Assembly: GCF_014805685.1 (NCBI RefSeq)
Contig: NC_060906.1
Coordinates: 10,701,846 to 10,765,845 of the forward strand
DNA from: Silurus meridionalis
Lineage: Eukaryota; Chordata; Actinopteri; Siluriformes; Siluridae
Direction: 5' to 3'
Length of the DNA stretch: 64,000 bases
Positions within the stretch are counted from its first letter, which is position 1; every line of letters starts with the position of its first letter. Position numbers and translations under genes: made by a program. The notes beneath the pieces are model-generated. The model saw only the letters and a program-made list of their open reading frames with translations. It was not told the origin of the DNA and made no database searches. Positions 25,023-35,479 of this stretch are shown piece after piece.

Positions 25023-26178
25023 ATGGAACAAGAAGTAGATACTCTCTTGAGGAAGGTGGTCAATCCATTAGACAGAGAATCTGGGTTCTACAGCCGGTAA
25101 ATCATAGTTCCCAAAAATGATTGAGGGTTGCTTCCTATATTGGATCTACATTAGTTGAACCACTCACTTTTGAGACTCAGGTTCAGGTTGCTGCCTCTTA
25201 GTCAGGTCATGTACCAAATCATGTCAGAGGACTGGTTTGTCATGATAGATCTAAAGGATGCATACTTTCATGTATTTATCCTTCCAGCTCACAGGAATTT
25301 CCTGAGGTTTGCTTTCGGGGCCAAAGCTTACCAATACTGGGTCCTGCCATTTGGTCTTTCACTCTCACCCCGCAACTTGGTGTGTGGATGTGGCACTGGT
25401 CCCACTCGAGATGTCGTTCTTGCCCACACGAAGGAGCTGGGGATAAGGCTGAATGGCAAGAAGAGTGTGCTTTCTCCATCATAGAGAACTATCTATTTAG
25501 GCGTAGTATGGGATTCGATCCTTGTGCGGGCGCAGTTGCCCCCTGCTCGTGTCGAATCCATCATTGTGGTCTTCAAAAGAGTGAGAGAAGGCCAGTCACT
25601 CACAGTGAAGCAGTTTCAAAGTTTGATGGGTCTAATGGCAGCAGCGTCCAATGTAGTTCCACTTGGCCTTCTACACATGAGATCCCTCCAGTGGTGGCTC
25701 AGGGCCTGAGGTTTCTCTCAGAGGGGCAATCCACTTCATATGATCAAGGCCATGCGGTAAGCCCTACATGCCTTAGATGTGTGGAGAGATCCTGGGAACC
25801 TGTATCATGGCCCCGTGCTGGGAGTTCCTGGTAAAAACTTCGGTGGTTTCCTGCATCAATCACCAGGGGGGTCTGCGAACTGGCCTCCTGTACAAAGTGG
25901 CACGTGAGATCCTCCTGTGGGCCCAGAAGAAGCTGCTCGCCTTGATAGCAGCGTATATCCCAGGCCACTTAAACAAGGGAGCAGATGCCCCCTTGAGACA
26001 ATGGCAGAGGCCCGGGGATTATCAACTTCACCTGGATGTGGTGGAGCAAATCTGGGAAAGATTTTACAGAGCACAGATTTCCCCCTGTCGCACTGCTCCC
26101 AGGAGTTTTGGAGAGAGTTCATTGGTTCTTTTTTCATTTTGGTGGCCCAACGGTGGCCAGGCAGGATATGGGTTGTGA
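25023..26178 (+). pseudogene. DIRS-like reverse transcriptase/RNase H remnant
   Basis: The frame begins MEQEVDTLLRK and carries stops before DWFVMIDLKDAYFH, which is RT motif A with its catalytic Asp. It continues LRFAFGAKAYQY and LPFGLSLSPR, then jumps near 25370-25412 to RDVVLAHTKELG. In this family the Y-D-D box lies between those two points, so the second catalytic pair is deleted. RNase H-like sequence follows after several frameshifts, with CINHQGGLRT, ILLWAQKK and YIPGHLNKGAD at about 25850-26000. It is inactive. Confidence 0.85.
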
Positions 26179-26231
26179 AACTAGTAGCCCTTCTCGAACA
26201 CCCTCCCTAAGAGATTCCTCTTAGAAGATAT

Positions 26232-26660
26232 TAAGTCAAGTCAAGTTTATTTCTATAGCACTTTTCACAACGGACATTGTCTCAAAGCAGCTTTTACAGA
26301 ATTTAACAGTTAAGGTGAACTATGTGTATTTTAGTCTTTAGACAATATAGAACACTGGAGAGTGAGAACTAACATGAGCACTGGAATGTAAGATTATAAG
26401 TAATGTCCTTCCTACAGTTTTATACAGTCATTTATGATTATTGGACCAGGAGCTACTGAGCAACTCATGAAATCATATTTTCTTGACCTTGTGAGAACTC
26501 TGGCTGCTGCAGTCTAGACTAAATTTAGCTTGTTTATTAATAATGCAAGACAACCACCTGTCCAATCTGAAGGTCATGAATGTATGGATGAGCTTCTCTG
26601 CATGTTTCTTAGCTTAGCAATATTTCTAAGGTGGAAGAAGGCTGTTTTTGTAATATGGTT
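26232..26660 (+). repeat. Dispersed fish repeat inside the DIRS-like element
   Basis: Begins AAGTCAAGTTTATTTCTATA, with GCACTTTTCACAACGGACAT next. This opening is common in fish genomes. Further on are GCTGCTGCAGTCTAGACT and AAGACAACCACCTG. It interrupts the DIRS-like coding order between RNase H and recombinase. I cannot say which transposon class it belongs to. Confidence 0.6.
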
Positions 26661-26699
26661 GATATGCAGACTGTCATGCCCCCCTCATGGGGCAGTTGC

Positions 26700-27232
26700 T
26701 GGCTAAGAACTCATTGGTGACATATTTCCGCCGCATACTAGCTGAGGCCTAAAGAGCCTGCGTGGTACTTGGCCATTGTCTCGGATGGCTTGTCGGAGCC
26801 TCACTTTGTGCCATTGACCGAGGTGCCTTTGAGGTTCCTTACAGTCAAGACTGTTCCTCTTGGCCATTTCCTCTTTCAAGAGAGTAAGGGATCTACAGGC
26901 CCTCTCTGTGGTCCCCTCTTTCCTGGAATTTATTCCAGGCATGGCCAGTGCCTTCCTCTACCCTAAATCAGTGTATGTTTCCAAGGTACCCTTGGTCGTC
27001 CCATGACATGTTATTTTCCAGGCATTTAACAGTCTCCCCGCTCTGCTCGGGGTCAAGGTTCACTCCACTCGGAGTGTGGCGGCCTCTACGGCCTGGTCCG
27101 CTGGAGTCTCACTCCAGAACATCTGCAACACTGCGGGCTGGTCCACCCCGCTGACCTTTGTCAGGTTTTATGACCTCAACTTTAGAGCCACTCCAGGCTC
27201 CTCTGTCCTACGTGCTGGTTGTGAGGCTCTCA
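26700..27232 (+). pseudogene. DIRS-like tyrosine recombinase remnant
   Basis: The N-terminal part reads LAIVSDGLSEPHFVPLTEVP and then FLTVKT. The C-terminal part, in another frame, reads VHSTRSVAAS, QNICNTAGWSTPLTFVRFYD. H-x-x-R (HSTR) and the late Tyr (RFYD) fit the catalytic box of this recombinase group. AFNSLPALLGVKVHSTR joins two blocks that are normally separated by roughly 90 residues, so the segment with the first catalytic Arg is missing. Several frameshifts are present. Confidence 0.8.
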
Positions 27233-27589
27233 CACACTAGTGTGTCTGGTCAGTGTTGTGTGATTTGGACACTCGTTTCCAAAGCGTTGCGACGCAGCTC
27301 GAGTTCCCGAATGGGGAACGTCTCTAGGTTATGTATGTATCCCTGCATCCCTGAGGTGCTTACCTTCTCCTTTTGCAGAAGCTAATGTCGCTACCACCGT
27401 GCAGCCATTTTGTAGCTCCTGGTTGCCTATTGGCCAGATTTCACACGTGGTTCAGAGCGTGGACAATGCGAGGCGTTCCCATATCGTTGCGACACAGCAT
27501 GTTGTTCCCTCTGGGAAATAAGGTTACATACATAACCTAGAGACGTTTCTATGGTTTTCTTTTCTAATTTGACAAACTCATTTTTGTCT

Positions 27590-27740
27590 CAGACATATTG
27601 CTCCTACTTTGTCAGATTGTATAGAATTATTGGTGGACAGCATCTTCATCATTGCCACAGATTGAGGTCTGGAGACAAATTTGTATTCTAAAACATTCAG
27701 GTTCTTGGTTTTGTAACCGCTGCAATGTAGCTTTTACGAG
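27590..27740 (-). mobile_element. Tc1-like transposon fragment
   Basis: Plus-strand text such as GGTGGACAGCATCTTCATC, GCCACAGATTGAGGTCTGG and CAATGTAGCTTTTA matches, at moderate similarity, the C-terminal coding part of a fish Tc1 family read on the minus strand. No frame is open. The assignment is from memory of the family. Confidence 0.5.
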
Positions 27741-28137
27741 CCATGCATTTTACACCTAGGCCTTCAGTGGTGTCTTAGCTGAATCAATCCAAATCTTAAT
27801 ACCATAATTATAATATCACAACTGTAGAAACCATAAATATTACACAGGAACTCTGTATAAAACAGCTCTGCAAAACAGACAGGTAACTCATGCAGCGAGA
27901 ATTTCATTACTAATGCAAGAAACTCAATGAACACAAAACAAAAAGTCTCCACTTTTACTGGTTAAAGCATCAGTTTCATTGTTATGTACAGTAGGTGAAG
28001 CTACAGGCACCAGCACTTGATTCTGAAGGTCTCAAGGCAGATTTCTTTGACCCTTGCAACACATGATGGCTGAAATATGATTGGATAGAAACTCTAACAT
28101 ATGCATGTAGAGAATAGACTATTGGGAATAATTGTTT
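27741..28137. other. AT-rich non-coding sequence
   Basis: No feature recognised. Confidence 0.5.
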
Positions 28138-28238
28138 AAATATTAATAAAAAATATATATATTAAGATGTAAGTCAGTTATTCTGGTAGTGTTTAGGCCA
28201 GCAGAAAAGGCCTTGCTGGCCCCAATGGCCAGCCACTG
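28138..28238 (-). mobile_element. hAT-like element end (CAGTGGC type), second copy
   Basis: The inverse of 14736-14840. On the minus strand it begins CAGTGGCTGGCCATTGGGGC at 28238 and continues GGCCTTTTCTGCTGGCCTAA. The other end was not found. Confidence 0.6.
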
Positions 28239-28396
28239 TCTGGAAATTGTGAGTGATGCTGCTAGTTGAAACTCTACCCAATACTCTGCAAGATTAAAAC
28301 AGGTTTTCTGTTAAAATTGGCCTGTAATATGGCACCATCTATTTCCCCCCTAACCCTGACTAGTTTCTCACCACCTACTGATGAAAAGTATTACAG

Positions 28397-28594
28397 TTAT
28401 ACCTCAATCAGTCTGCAAATGCTCTTCTCTTTTGTTCTCAGGCTGATGAGCAGTATTCCGCTTTGTAGCTGAAAAGGTTTCATTTTGGACTCATCAGGCC
28501 AGAGTACTTTTCCTCCCAAGTGTTTGCTGACTCTCTTACATAGCCAGTTGCAGATAAAAAATGAAGGAGCTGCACAATAAAATGAAAATATCAC
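28397..28594 (-). pseudogene. Tc1-like transposase fragment around first catalytic Asp
   Basis: The minus-strand frame contains SKHLGGKVLWPDESKMKPF, which fits the LWxDESK motif at the first catalytic Asp of Tc1 transposases. No further motif can be followed reliably on either side. It may extend towards 28900. Confidence 0.5.
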
Positions 28595-28619
28595 AGCCCC
28601 TTTTTCTCAGACAAAGTAG

Positions 28620-29608
28620 ATTAAAAGCAGTTCATTTTTCTTAGTGGACCATGGTGTAGATTGCTACCTTTTAAGAGTAGTTTAGCTCTCCACTGGCATC
28701 ATGATTACATCAGATGAAGATCTTTTGGAAGGATGGTGCTCCATTACCAGAGAATTCCTATTCATATTCCATCTCTTTTTTTATTTTTTTCAAGGCAAGT
28801 CTTCCCCACTGGCCTTGTTGCAGGCAGTGTCTTATGTCTTCAGGCCACATATGCAGTTTTCTCACAGGCCTGCTAAACCAGGAAATCTTAGAAGTTTAAA
28901 GCTAGCATATTTGGTAATTAGCAGGGTTCATTCTGGTCCTATTCATTGAGGACATAAGTCTCCTTAGCACTGCATATGAGTTTCTATAGGTATCTGTATG
29001 CTAGTATCACAAGCTGGAATGTTTAACATCTCTTGCATTGAAAACAGAATTTGCCCCAAGCAATCCCTGCAGCTACGGGCCATTATTTCTTTCTCTTTCT
29101 CAGGTGTTCCTTACATTTTTTTTTAACATTTTATGTTTTTTTAGGTTTTAAACACATGAAAAGTATGCATATGAACATGTGATCAGCTTATACTAAAGGT
29201 CTTTTTTAATGATTAAAACAGAATAATGTGGCGTTTCCAACTAGAATATTAAGATGGCAGTGGCATGCTGGGTGAAATAGAAAGAGACAGAGTGAGAGAT
29301 AAAGGAAGAAAGCGAGAGAGGTACAGAGAACAAGCTCTTGTGTGTGCTTGTCACTGATTGAATAATTGATGTTATGAGAGTTGTGCGGCATAGCTGTGCA
29401 GTTTCTGTCACTCAGTGCTGTCAACAGCTCCGGATCAAACATATGCACAAACCTGACAACTTCCTCTGGGTTGCCCCCTTGCCACCTTTCTCCTTAGCAA
29501 AAAGAGACAGATGGGACAGGAGGGAGAGCGGGACAGCGTTATCAACAAGATAGAAAATGCATGTCTGCACTTCTTTCTCTATTGATGTTCCCAGCTCTTA
29601 GTCTTGAG
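28620..29608. other. Non-coding sequence, possibly Tc1-derived at left
   Basis: No confident feature. Purine-rich sequence at 29278-29325. Confidence 0.4.
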
Positions 29609-29785
29609 CAGTGTTGGGCAGTAACGCGTTACTTTTGACAGTAACTAATACTGTAACGCGTTACTTTTAAAAATAAAGTAACTTCATTACCGTTACCGTT
29701 ACTGTATAGTGCGTTACCCGTTACTTTTTTAAATGAATTAATTTCGGCTGAAGTGTAGACTACAGCCTAACCTGCTTACAGCAGC

Positions 29786-29888
29786 GACGCATTGTAGGAT
29801 TGGTGGATGAACCACTGTAAACACGAAGAAAACGCATTGTAGGATTGGTGAATGAACCTCTGTAAACACAAAGAAGACGCACTGTGGG
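29786..29888 (+). repeat. 45-bp tandem repeat, about 2.3 copies, inside hAT element
   Basis: Units at 29786-29830 and 29831-29875, then a partial third. Each begins ACGCATTGTAGGATTGGTG. They lie just upstream of the BED-finger start codon. Confidence 0.9.
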
Positions 29889-29922
29889 CGCGTCTCCGTT
29901 TATTCAGGTCTGTGCGGCAGTA

Positions 29923-30114
29923 ATGGCGAGTCGAGGCGAGAGCAAGACGAGTTTCTCAAAGTGGAAATATGCTCATTATTTCACTTTAGTTGAGCATAAA
30001 GGCAAAAACTTTTAAGTCAAATGTAAGCTGTGTCTTTCTGGTTCGAAGCTCGTATCTACTGCGATAAACAGCAACTCCAATCTGTCGAAGCTTCTCCAGG
30101 ACCTCCATGCCTGA
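29923..30114 (+). pseudogene. hAT transposase BED-type zinc finger remnant
   Basis: The frame starts MASRGESKTSFSKWKYAHYF. A TAA at 30013-30015 interrupts it after 30 codons, then the same frame continues VKCKLCLSGSKL and SNLSKLLQDLH to a TGA at 30112-30114. The aromatic WKYAHYF start, C-x2-C pair and C-terminal His fit the DNA-binding BED finger of hAT transposases. The catalytic and dimerisation domains are absent. Confidence 0.85.
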
Positions 30115-30377
30115 GGAGCTAGTAGCTAGAAGCTAACCCGGTGTTCTACATTGTTGATAGTTTTCATACTTTAGCTTTGAAAGGAACATTTTTAAGAGCT
30201 CAACACAACAGCAGAAGCCACTTTAGTTTTTGATTGTGAATATATTATTCAGCTTGTTTTGTTATTTATTTCAGAAATCCTTGTGATATATTCAGTTTGT
30301 GCTGGTCTGAACGGAGTTACTTTTTGAATGAAGTAACTGTAACTAGTAACTATTTTTTAGTAACGAGCACAACACTG

Positions 30378-31790
30378 GTCTTGAAAATTTAGTTTTTGTG
30401 GGGATTTGTGATTATTCAGTCAGAGTCTCTGTTTAACCTAAAGTTGTTTAGTTGGATTGGGCTTATGGCTCTCTGCAGGACACTTGAGTTCTTTAACCCT
30501 AAATGTGTCTTAATAAACCTCACTCTGTGTTCATGGGAACAGGATTGAGCCTCTTAGTTCCAGTCAGGGAAACTTAAAAATACATCAAACAAACACTTTC
30601 TATACAACAGTGTGCTTATATATATGTAATGCTCAGGTGGGCAAGGTTTGGCCCTATAGTGTATTTGAACATTATAACCCTATCAGCTTTAGAGACACAT
30701 TGGACAAAAATCCTAACTCATTTTTCTGTTATGCAGTGCAGCACTTTTACATAATAATTCTAACATGTTAATCCAATACCATTCATTCAAGTCATTAAGG
30801 TGAATCATCATTTCAGATTCCTAAAACTTTGTCAATTGTATTAACAAATATATGTCTGGCTTTATTCCTTTCTTTTGGCGGGTTGATATTGTGCGTGGAT
30901 GTTTGACATATCAGCAATATTCATGTAGTACTAAAGGATTGAATTTGTTGTTACTGAACACATATCTAACAGAAACTAAATTCATTGTATTCTCTTTGCC
31001 AGGAGATAACTTTTTACCCATAGTCACCAATTTCTTTGATTATCCTTAGCTATATAATTCTAACCAGCCAAAAATGTCCCATGTTTTATACAAAAATGAT
31101 AATTTCTTGACTATTTGCAGGTAGTTGTGTGGTGGTAAAGACAAATGAAAACTGATGGTGGGAGATTGTGGTTTTTGTTTCCATCCTAAATAACCACACC
31201 GTGTTTATGATGATTAATCAGCAACTGGAAAAATCCAGTTAGCAAAACTACTAATAAAGTAGCTAAGCTACACTACAAGCTACAATCCCTTCTATTAATT
31301 CCAATGAATAATGAAATGATGGAACAATTGATTATATTATTGAAATAATGAAGCCACTACTTAAAAAAAAATGGTTATTTGTCCATAAACATTTAAATGA
31401 GCCAAAAATTTCTCAAAGCTAAATCTAAAACAAAAAAATCAACTGACTTTAAGAAAATCCGGTTAAAGCTGGTTTTAAAAGCCTATTCAAAATAGAGAAT
31501 TTTACCAGATGTTACACAGTTACACAACAGAACATTTCCATCATCCATTGTTTCCATCACTTCCCTTTCAACACAGTCTTTGTACTTTCTCTTCGCAATG
31601 TCTTCTTTTGTTTTAAATAATACAGTATAGCTCCGATCTGCCATTTTTTCGTTTTAATAAAGCATTGGTGTCAGAAGATGAGCAAACACCCAGTATTTGA
31701 TAATATCAACAGCAGACATGCAGCGAATAAGAAAACTAGAGTGATAAAAAAGCTTTGCTGGGTAGAGAGTTATAACCAGTGGTGTAGTGA
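30378..31790. other. AT-rich non-coding sequence
   Basis: Nothing recognised. Short frames (for example 30852-31049) show no domain. Confidence 0.5.
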
Positions 31791-31814
31791 GTATAGAGTT
31801 TAGAGGCCCTCTAC

Positions 31815-32055
31815 TTTGATGAGCTGCCATGCTTGCTTGAAAAGAATTGGCAATCGGGGAGATGAAGTGCGCCTCCATCACAAAGAGCCAGAGCCTGTCA
31901 TTCCCAGTCCGCAACGACGTGCACTTAATGCTCCTTATCAGCAAACAATAGAGGAATCAAGCTGTGGTTCAATGGCTAATCAGCATTACTGCTGCGGTGC
32001 TAGCTGAAGCCCATTTAATCAAAGCCACATGCTCACCTTCTCAACTGCTGCCATG
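31815..32055. promoter_or_regulatory. Candidate conserved non-coding element
   Basis: This block is GC-richer and non-repetitive in an AT-rich setting. It is dense in developmental factor-like motifs: AACAATAG (SOX-like) at about 31945, GCTAATCAGCATTA (homeodomain-like) at about 31974 and TTTAATCAAAG (TCF/homeodomain-like) at about 32015. Frames on both strands (31816-32007 plus, 31654-31944 minus) lack recognisable domains. Function is inferred from composition only. Confidence 0.25.
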
Positions 32056-32164
32056 GGGAGCTTAAGCCTTAGGGAACCATTATACACCAATACACCAGTT
32101 TTATTAGGGACAGTGGATAATCTGCCTTGTCCTTGTGTTTGTTCCAATTGATATGGTTGCCTTG

Positions 32165-32165
<1 letters not shown>

Positions 32166-32200
<35 letters not shown>
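32166..32200 (+). repeat. (TTA)n microsatellite
   Basis: About 12 units. Confidence 0.9.
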
Positions 32201-32201
<1 letters not shown>

Positions 32202-32276
32202 TTTTGTTAAATTCATTTTTATCCTGTGAATACTTTAAAAAGATGTCCCATTATTCTGTATATGGGATCTTTATTT

Positions 32277-32880
32277 TCTTCTTTTTCCTTCTTTTTCTTC
32301 TTCTTTTGGCTCCTCCCATTAGGGGTCACCATCATCCGTCTCCGTATCCCCTGTGCCACTTTCAAACCAACTACCTGAATGTCTTCCCTCACCACATCCA
32401 TAAACCTCCTCCTTGGCCTTCCTCTTTTCCTCTATCCTGGTGGTTCCATCCTCAGCATTCTTCTAACAATATACCCCATGTCCCCCCTCTGTATATGTCC
32501 AAACCATCCTAATCTCGCCTCCCCCTCCTTGTCTTCAAAACATCCTACATGCACTGTCCCTTTAATAAAATAATTTCTAATCCTGTCTATCCTCTTTACT
32601 CCCAATGAAAACCTCAACATCTTCAGCTCTGCTACCTCCAGCTCCACCTCTTGTCTTTTATTTAATGCCACTGTCTCTAAACCATATAACATAGCAGGTC
32701 TCACCACAGTCCTATAAACTTTCCCTTTCACTTTTGCAGATACCTTTCTATTTAAAATCACTGATACCACTCCTCTCCACCCACTCCACCCTACCTACAC
32801 TCTTTTCTTCACTTTTCTAACACACTCTCCATTACTTTGCACTGTTGACCCTAGGTAGATTAACTCCTCCACATGCGCAA
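32277..32880 (-). mobile_element. 5'-truncated RTE-type LINE
   Basis: Inverse of the last 600 bp of the LINE at 49.4-52.45 kb. The 3' end at the left carries an AAGAAG-rich tail (plus strand TTCTTC... at 32277-32306) next to GGGGTCACC...CCAATGGGAG-type sequence. The right end stops at about 32880, inside the sequence matching 51850, which is a typical 5' truncation. Confidence 0.85.
32432..32770 (-). pseudogene. RTE-type LINE ORF C-terminal fragment
   Basis: The C-terminal region after the reverse transcriptase reads KVYRTVVRPAMLYGLETVAL, then LKMLRFSLGVKRIDRIRN and ARLGWFGHIQRGD. It is co-linear with 51970-52270. The final GRP-rich part after MLRMEPPG is in another frame. Confidence 0.85.
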
Positions 32881-32998
32881 TCATTTATATTTAAGATACA
32901 TGAGTCTGTGACTCACATAAATCTGTGACAAACTTTAACTGAGACTGTAAAATTTGCTTCAAAAACAATAATCAAACTATTGTTGTATCCTAGGTAGC

Positions 32999-33208
32999 TG
33001 TCAGGGAACCACCAGCCACGCCTCTCCTCTACACTCAGCACACTCACAGTGCCTCGCTTTCATTCTAATCACCTTTACCTGTCTCCAATCTACACCCTTC
33101 CTTTATAAGGCCCCCGTTCTCACTCATTCACCGTCTGATTTACAATTCATTCTGTTGATCATCCCTGGACTACCTGTGTTTCGGAGTATATGCATGCTTC
33201 TACTTAGC
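32999..33208 (+). mobile_element. LTR-like repeat, copy 2, interrupted by hAT-like insertion
   Basis: Starts TGTCAGGGAACCACCAGCCA and follows copy 1 (19195-19471) through GTCTCCAATCTACACCCTTC and the TATAAGG box at about 33104-33110. The match stops where the CAGAGGTGG element begins at 33209. The distal part with the AATAAA signal is not seen. Confidence 0.5.
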
Positions 33209-33416
33209 CAGAGGTGGAAAAAGTACACACATCCTTTACTTTAGTAGAAGTACAGATACTCATGTTTTAAAATATTCGGGTAAAAGTTGAAGTACTGATT
33301 AAACTTTTTTACTCAAATGAAAGTAAAGAAGTCTTGGCTCTGACATGTACTTAAGTCAAAAGTAGTTATTATTTCTACCTGTTTTAGCTGTTAACTGGAC
33401 CTCACATCATATTAAT

Positions 33417-33558
<142 letters not shown>

Positions 33559-33755
33559 TTATTTAGTCATTGCATTGTACAGGTACACAGCAACGAAATG
33601 CAGTTTGGCATCTACCAGAAGTGCAAAAAGTAGCAATCGTGCAAATAGTGCAGATAAACATGTATCATATTTACAGAATGTGATATATATGTAAGCATAT
33701 GTACAGTGATTAAATATAAAAGCTATATCAGTGCAGAGATGTGTGGACATCATTA
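33559..33755 (+). repeat. Dispersed fish repeat (TTAGTCATTGCATTG type)
   Basis: AGTCATTGCATTGTACAGG and CAACGAAATGCAGTTTGGCA match the repeat starting near 40148 (TTGTCATTGCACATG, CAACAAAATACAGTTGGCAT). No coding content. The class is not known to me. Confidence 0.55.
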
Positions 33756-33830
33756 AGAGTCTTTGTTATGTTTCCACACGGACAGTTAATGAGGTGATAC
33801 CGGAGAGAAAATGCACCTCTTCAAGTCAAG

Positions 33831-34352
33831 AAAGCAGAGGTGCTGCTAAACCGATGCTATACGCAATATTATAAGCATCTCATCTTATAGACAGCTGCTA
33901 AAAAGTACATAATCTAGCCACCAACCAGTAGCAAGGTAGTTCAATTTTTGAAGAGTTTGTTCTTTTTAAATGGGTGAGCTAGGTTTGGTAAAGCATTATC
34001 ATAGGCATAATAGCTAACTAGCAAGTGACACCTGTTAATTTCTTAGTTAGCATGCCAACTTAAGTAAAGATAGTTAGCTACTATTGAGATTAGGCATTGC
34101 AAAGATAAAAACTAATTTGACCAGTTATTCTTCCTAATTGCTTGTAGCCTGATCAGAGTTCTATAGAAGTGGAAGTAAGGATAATACTCAACAGCACAAC
34201 ACAACAGTTTTTAGCTTTCTCATAAGAATTATTATACTGTTATAATGTTTTTACAAGAGCTCTGAAGCAACAGAATACTACGTGACAAGTAATGGATGAA
34301 ATTCTAGTTTTATGTCAGAAATGTCCATTAAATTTAATCTAAAACCTGTAAA

Positions 34353-34418
<66 letters not shown>

Positions 34419-34794
34419 TCCATGGATGGACAGTAATTGTCCTTCATTCTGAGAGTGTAAAAAACACACTGAGTTTGTCAGCCTCTTTTGCTCAGATGGT
34501 TGCTATGCTACAGCTAAATGTTGTTGTGGGCAGTTGGATGAAGGAGCAGTAAATCTCCTCTGTGGTGGGGAATGAAATGGCTTTTTATCTGCTTTTAGTC
34601 TTGAGCCACAATCCCATGACACACTGTACCTCAATCAACCTGATAAATTACCTCTGTGTTCCTCACAAGCCCACAACATTTGCCATGAACACAGAGAGGA
34701 GAGCAGGCGATTTAACCAGATTTTCTACATTTGTTTTATATTAGAATCTATTTTATTATTAAATTCCATACATTTATCTGTTTACAGAGACCTC
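33831..34794. other. AT-rich non-coding sequence with TA array
   Basis: Includes an A-run and TA array at 34350-34417. Nothing else was recognised. Confidence 0.5.
34350..34417 (+). repeat. A-run followed by (TA)n array
   Basis: Twelve A, then about 56 bp of TA. Confidence 0.95.
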
Positions 34795-35055
34795 ATTATT
34801 CTGGTCATGGCCACTGTAGATTCAGAGCATATCTCACAAACCCTTGGCATGGGGTAGGGACACAGCTTCAAACACTCAATCATGCCTAGGGGCAATTTAA
34901 AGGAGCCATTCTAGCTACCAGCATTAGAGCCCAGACAAAGGCAATGCAGGGTTAGAGGACATGCAAAACTCCAGTAACCTGAGCTCAAAATCTATCTGTG
35001 GACCCTGTAGCTGTGAGGTGTCAGTGAGACCTGCTGCACCACTGGTCACCCTGCT
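34795..35055 (-). repeat. Decayed dispersed fish repeat
   Basis: CCTAGGGGCAATTTAAAGGA, GACATGCAAAACTCCAGTAA and CACCACTGGTCACCCTGC match a very common fish repeat with a CTAGGGGCAATTT block and an AACATGCAAACTCC block. No coding sequence. I am unsure of its class. Confidence 0.55.
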
Positions 35056-35358
35056 TTTAAAATACATAGCCAAATACATTTAAACTTAAATCCACCATTT
35101 TCTAACCCACTATGCAGAACATAAAATAAGCAAAGAAAAATATGATCTTCTAAAACTGAAAGTTAAGACTAATAACTGGAAAAAAGTGGTATTTTACTGA
35201 ACCATTCGTCAATGTCATGCCCATTATAAATCATAGTATAATCAGAAATGAGGGTTTATCCAATGTGTTAGTCTTATATTTTTCTTCATTGTTCAAAATA
35301 CAACCAGTGTACATCAGCTGGTTGTAGATTTAATATTTGATTTGTGTTTTGCTGAAAT

Positions 35359-35381
35359 TACACACTATATAGATAAAAATA
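35359..35381 (+). mobile_element. Solo terminal repeat of the decayed Tc1/mariner-type family
   Basis: TACACACTATATAGATAAAA matches the left end of the element at 1282. Confidence 0.5.
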
Positions 35382-35479
35382 CAGTATGCGGAGCTCTTAA
35401 TGTTTAACTTCCCACAGGGATTAAAATAGGCAAAGATTTATTTATGGCAATTAAGAGCAACTTACAATTATCTCATTTA

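Larger units (their letters stand above)
24695..27550 (+). mobile_element. DIRS-like tyrosine-recombinase retroelement, heavily deleted
   Basis: DIRS elements copy through RNA and insert with a tyrosine recombinase instead of an integrase. The left inverted terminal repeat is at 24701-24727 (GGAACTCGAGCTG core). Its inverted partner is at 27294-27318 (CAGCTCGAGTTCC core). A second inverted pair, sharing CGTCTCTAGGTTATGTATGT, lies at 27317-27341 and 27523-27547. It fits the internal complementary region used to make a circular intermediate. Reverse transcriptase, RNase H-like and recombinase remnants lie in the expected order. Most of gag is absent, and an unrelated dispersed repeat sits at 26232-26660. 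Confidence 0.85.
29609..30377 (+). mobile_element. hAT transposon with BED-finger remnant and 8-bp target duplication
   Basis: Starts CAGTGTTGGGCAGTAACG and ends GTGCACAACACTG-like (AGCACAACACTG), giving inverted ends with CAGTGTTG. The flanks GTCTTGAG (29601-29608) and GTCTTGAA (30378-30385) match at 7 of 8 positions, as expected for hAT insertion. Repeated GTAACGCGTTAC blocks are near the left end. Only the start of the transposase is left, so it is non-autonomous. Confidence 0.85.

Noticed and set aside
25276..26137. Minus-strand frames in the DIRS-like element
   Set aside because: Antisense shadows. The plus strand carries the recognisable RT and RNase H motifs.
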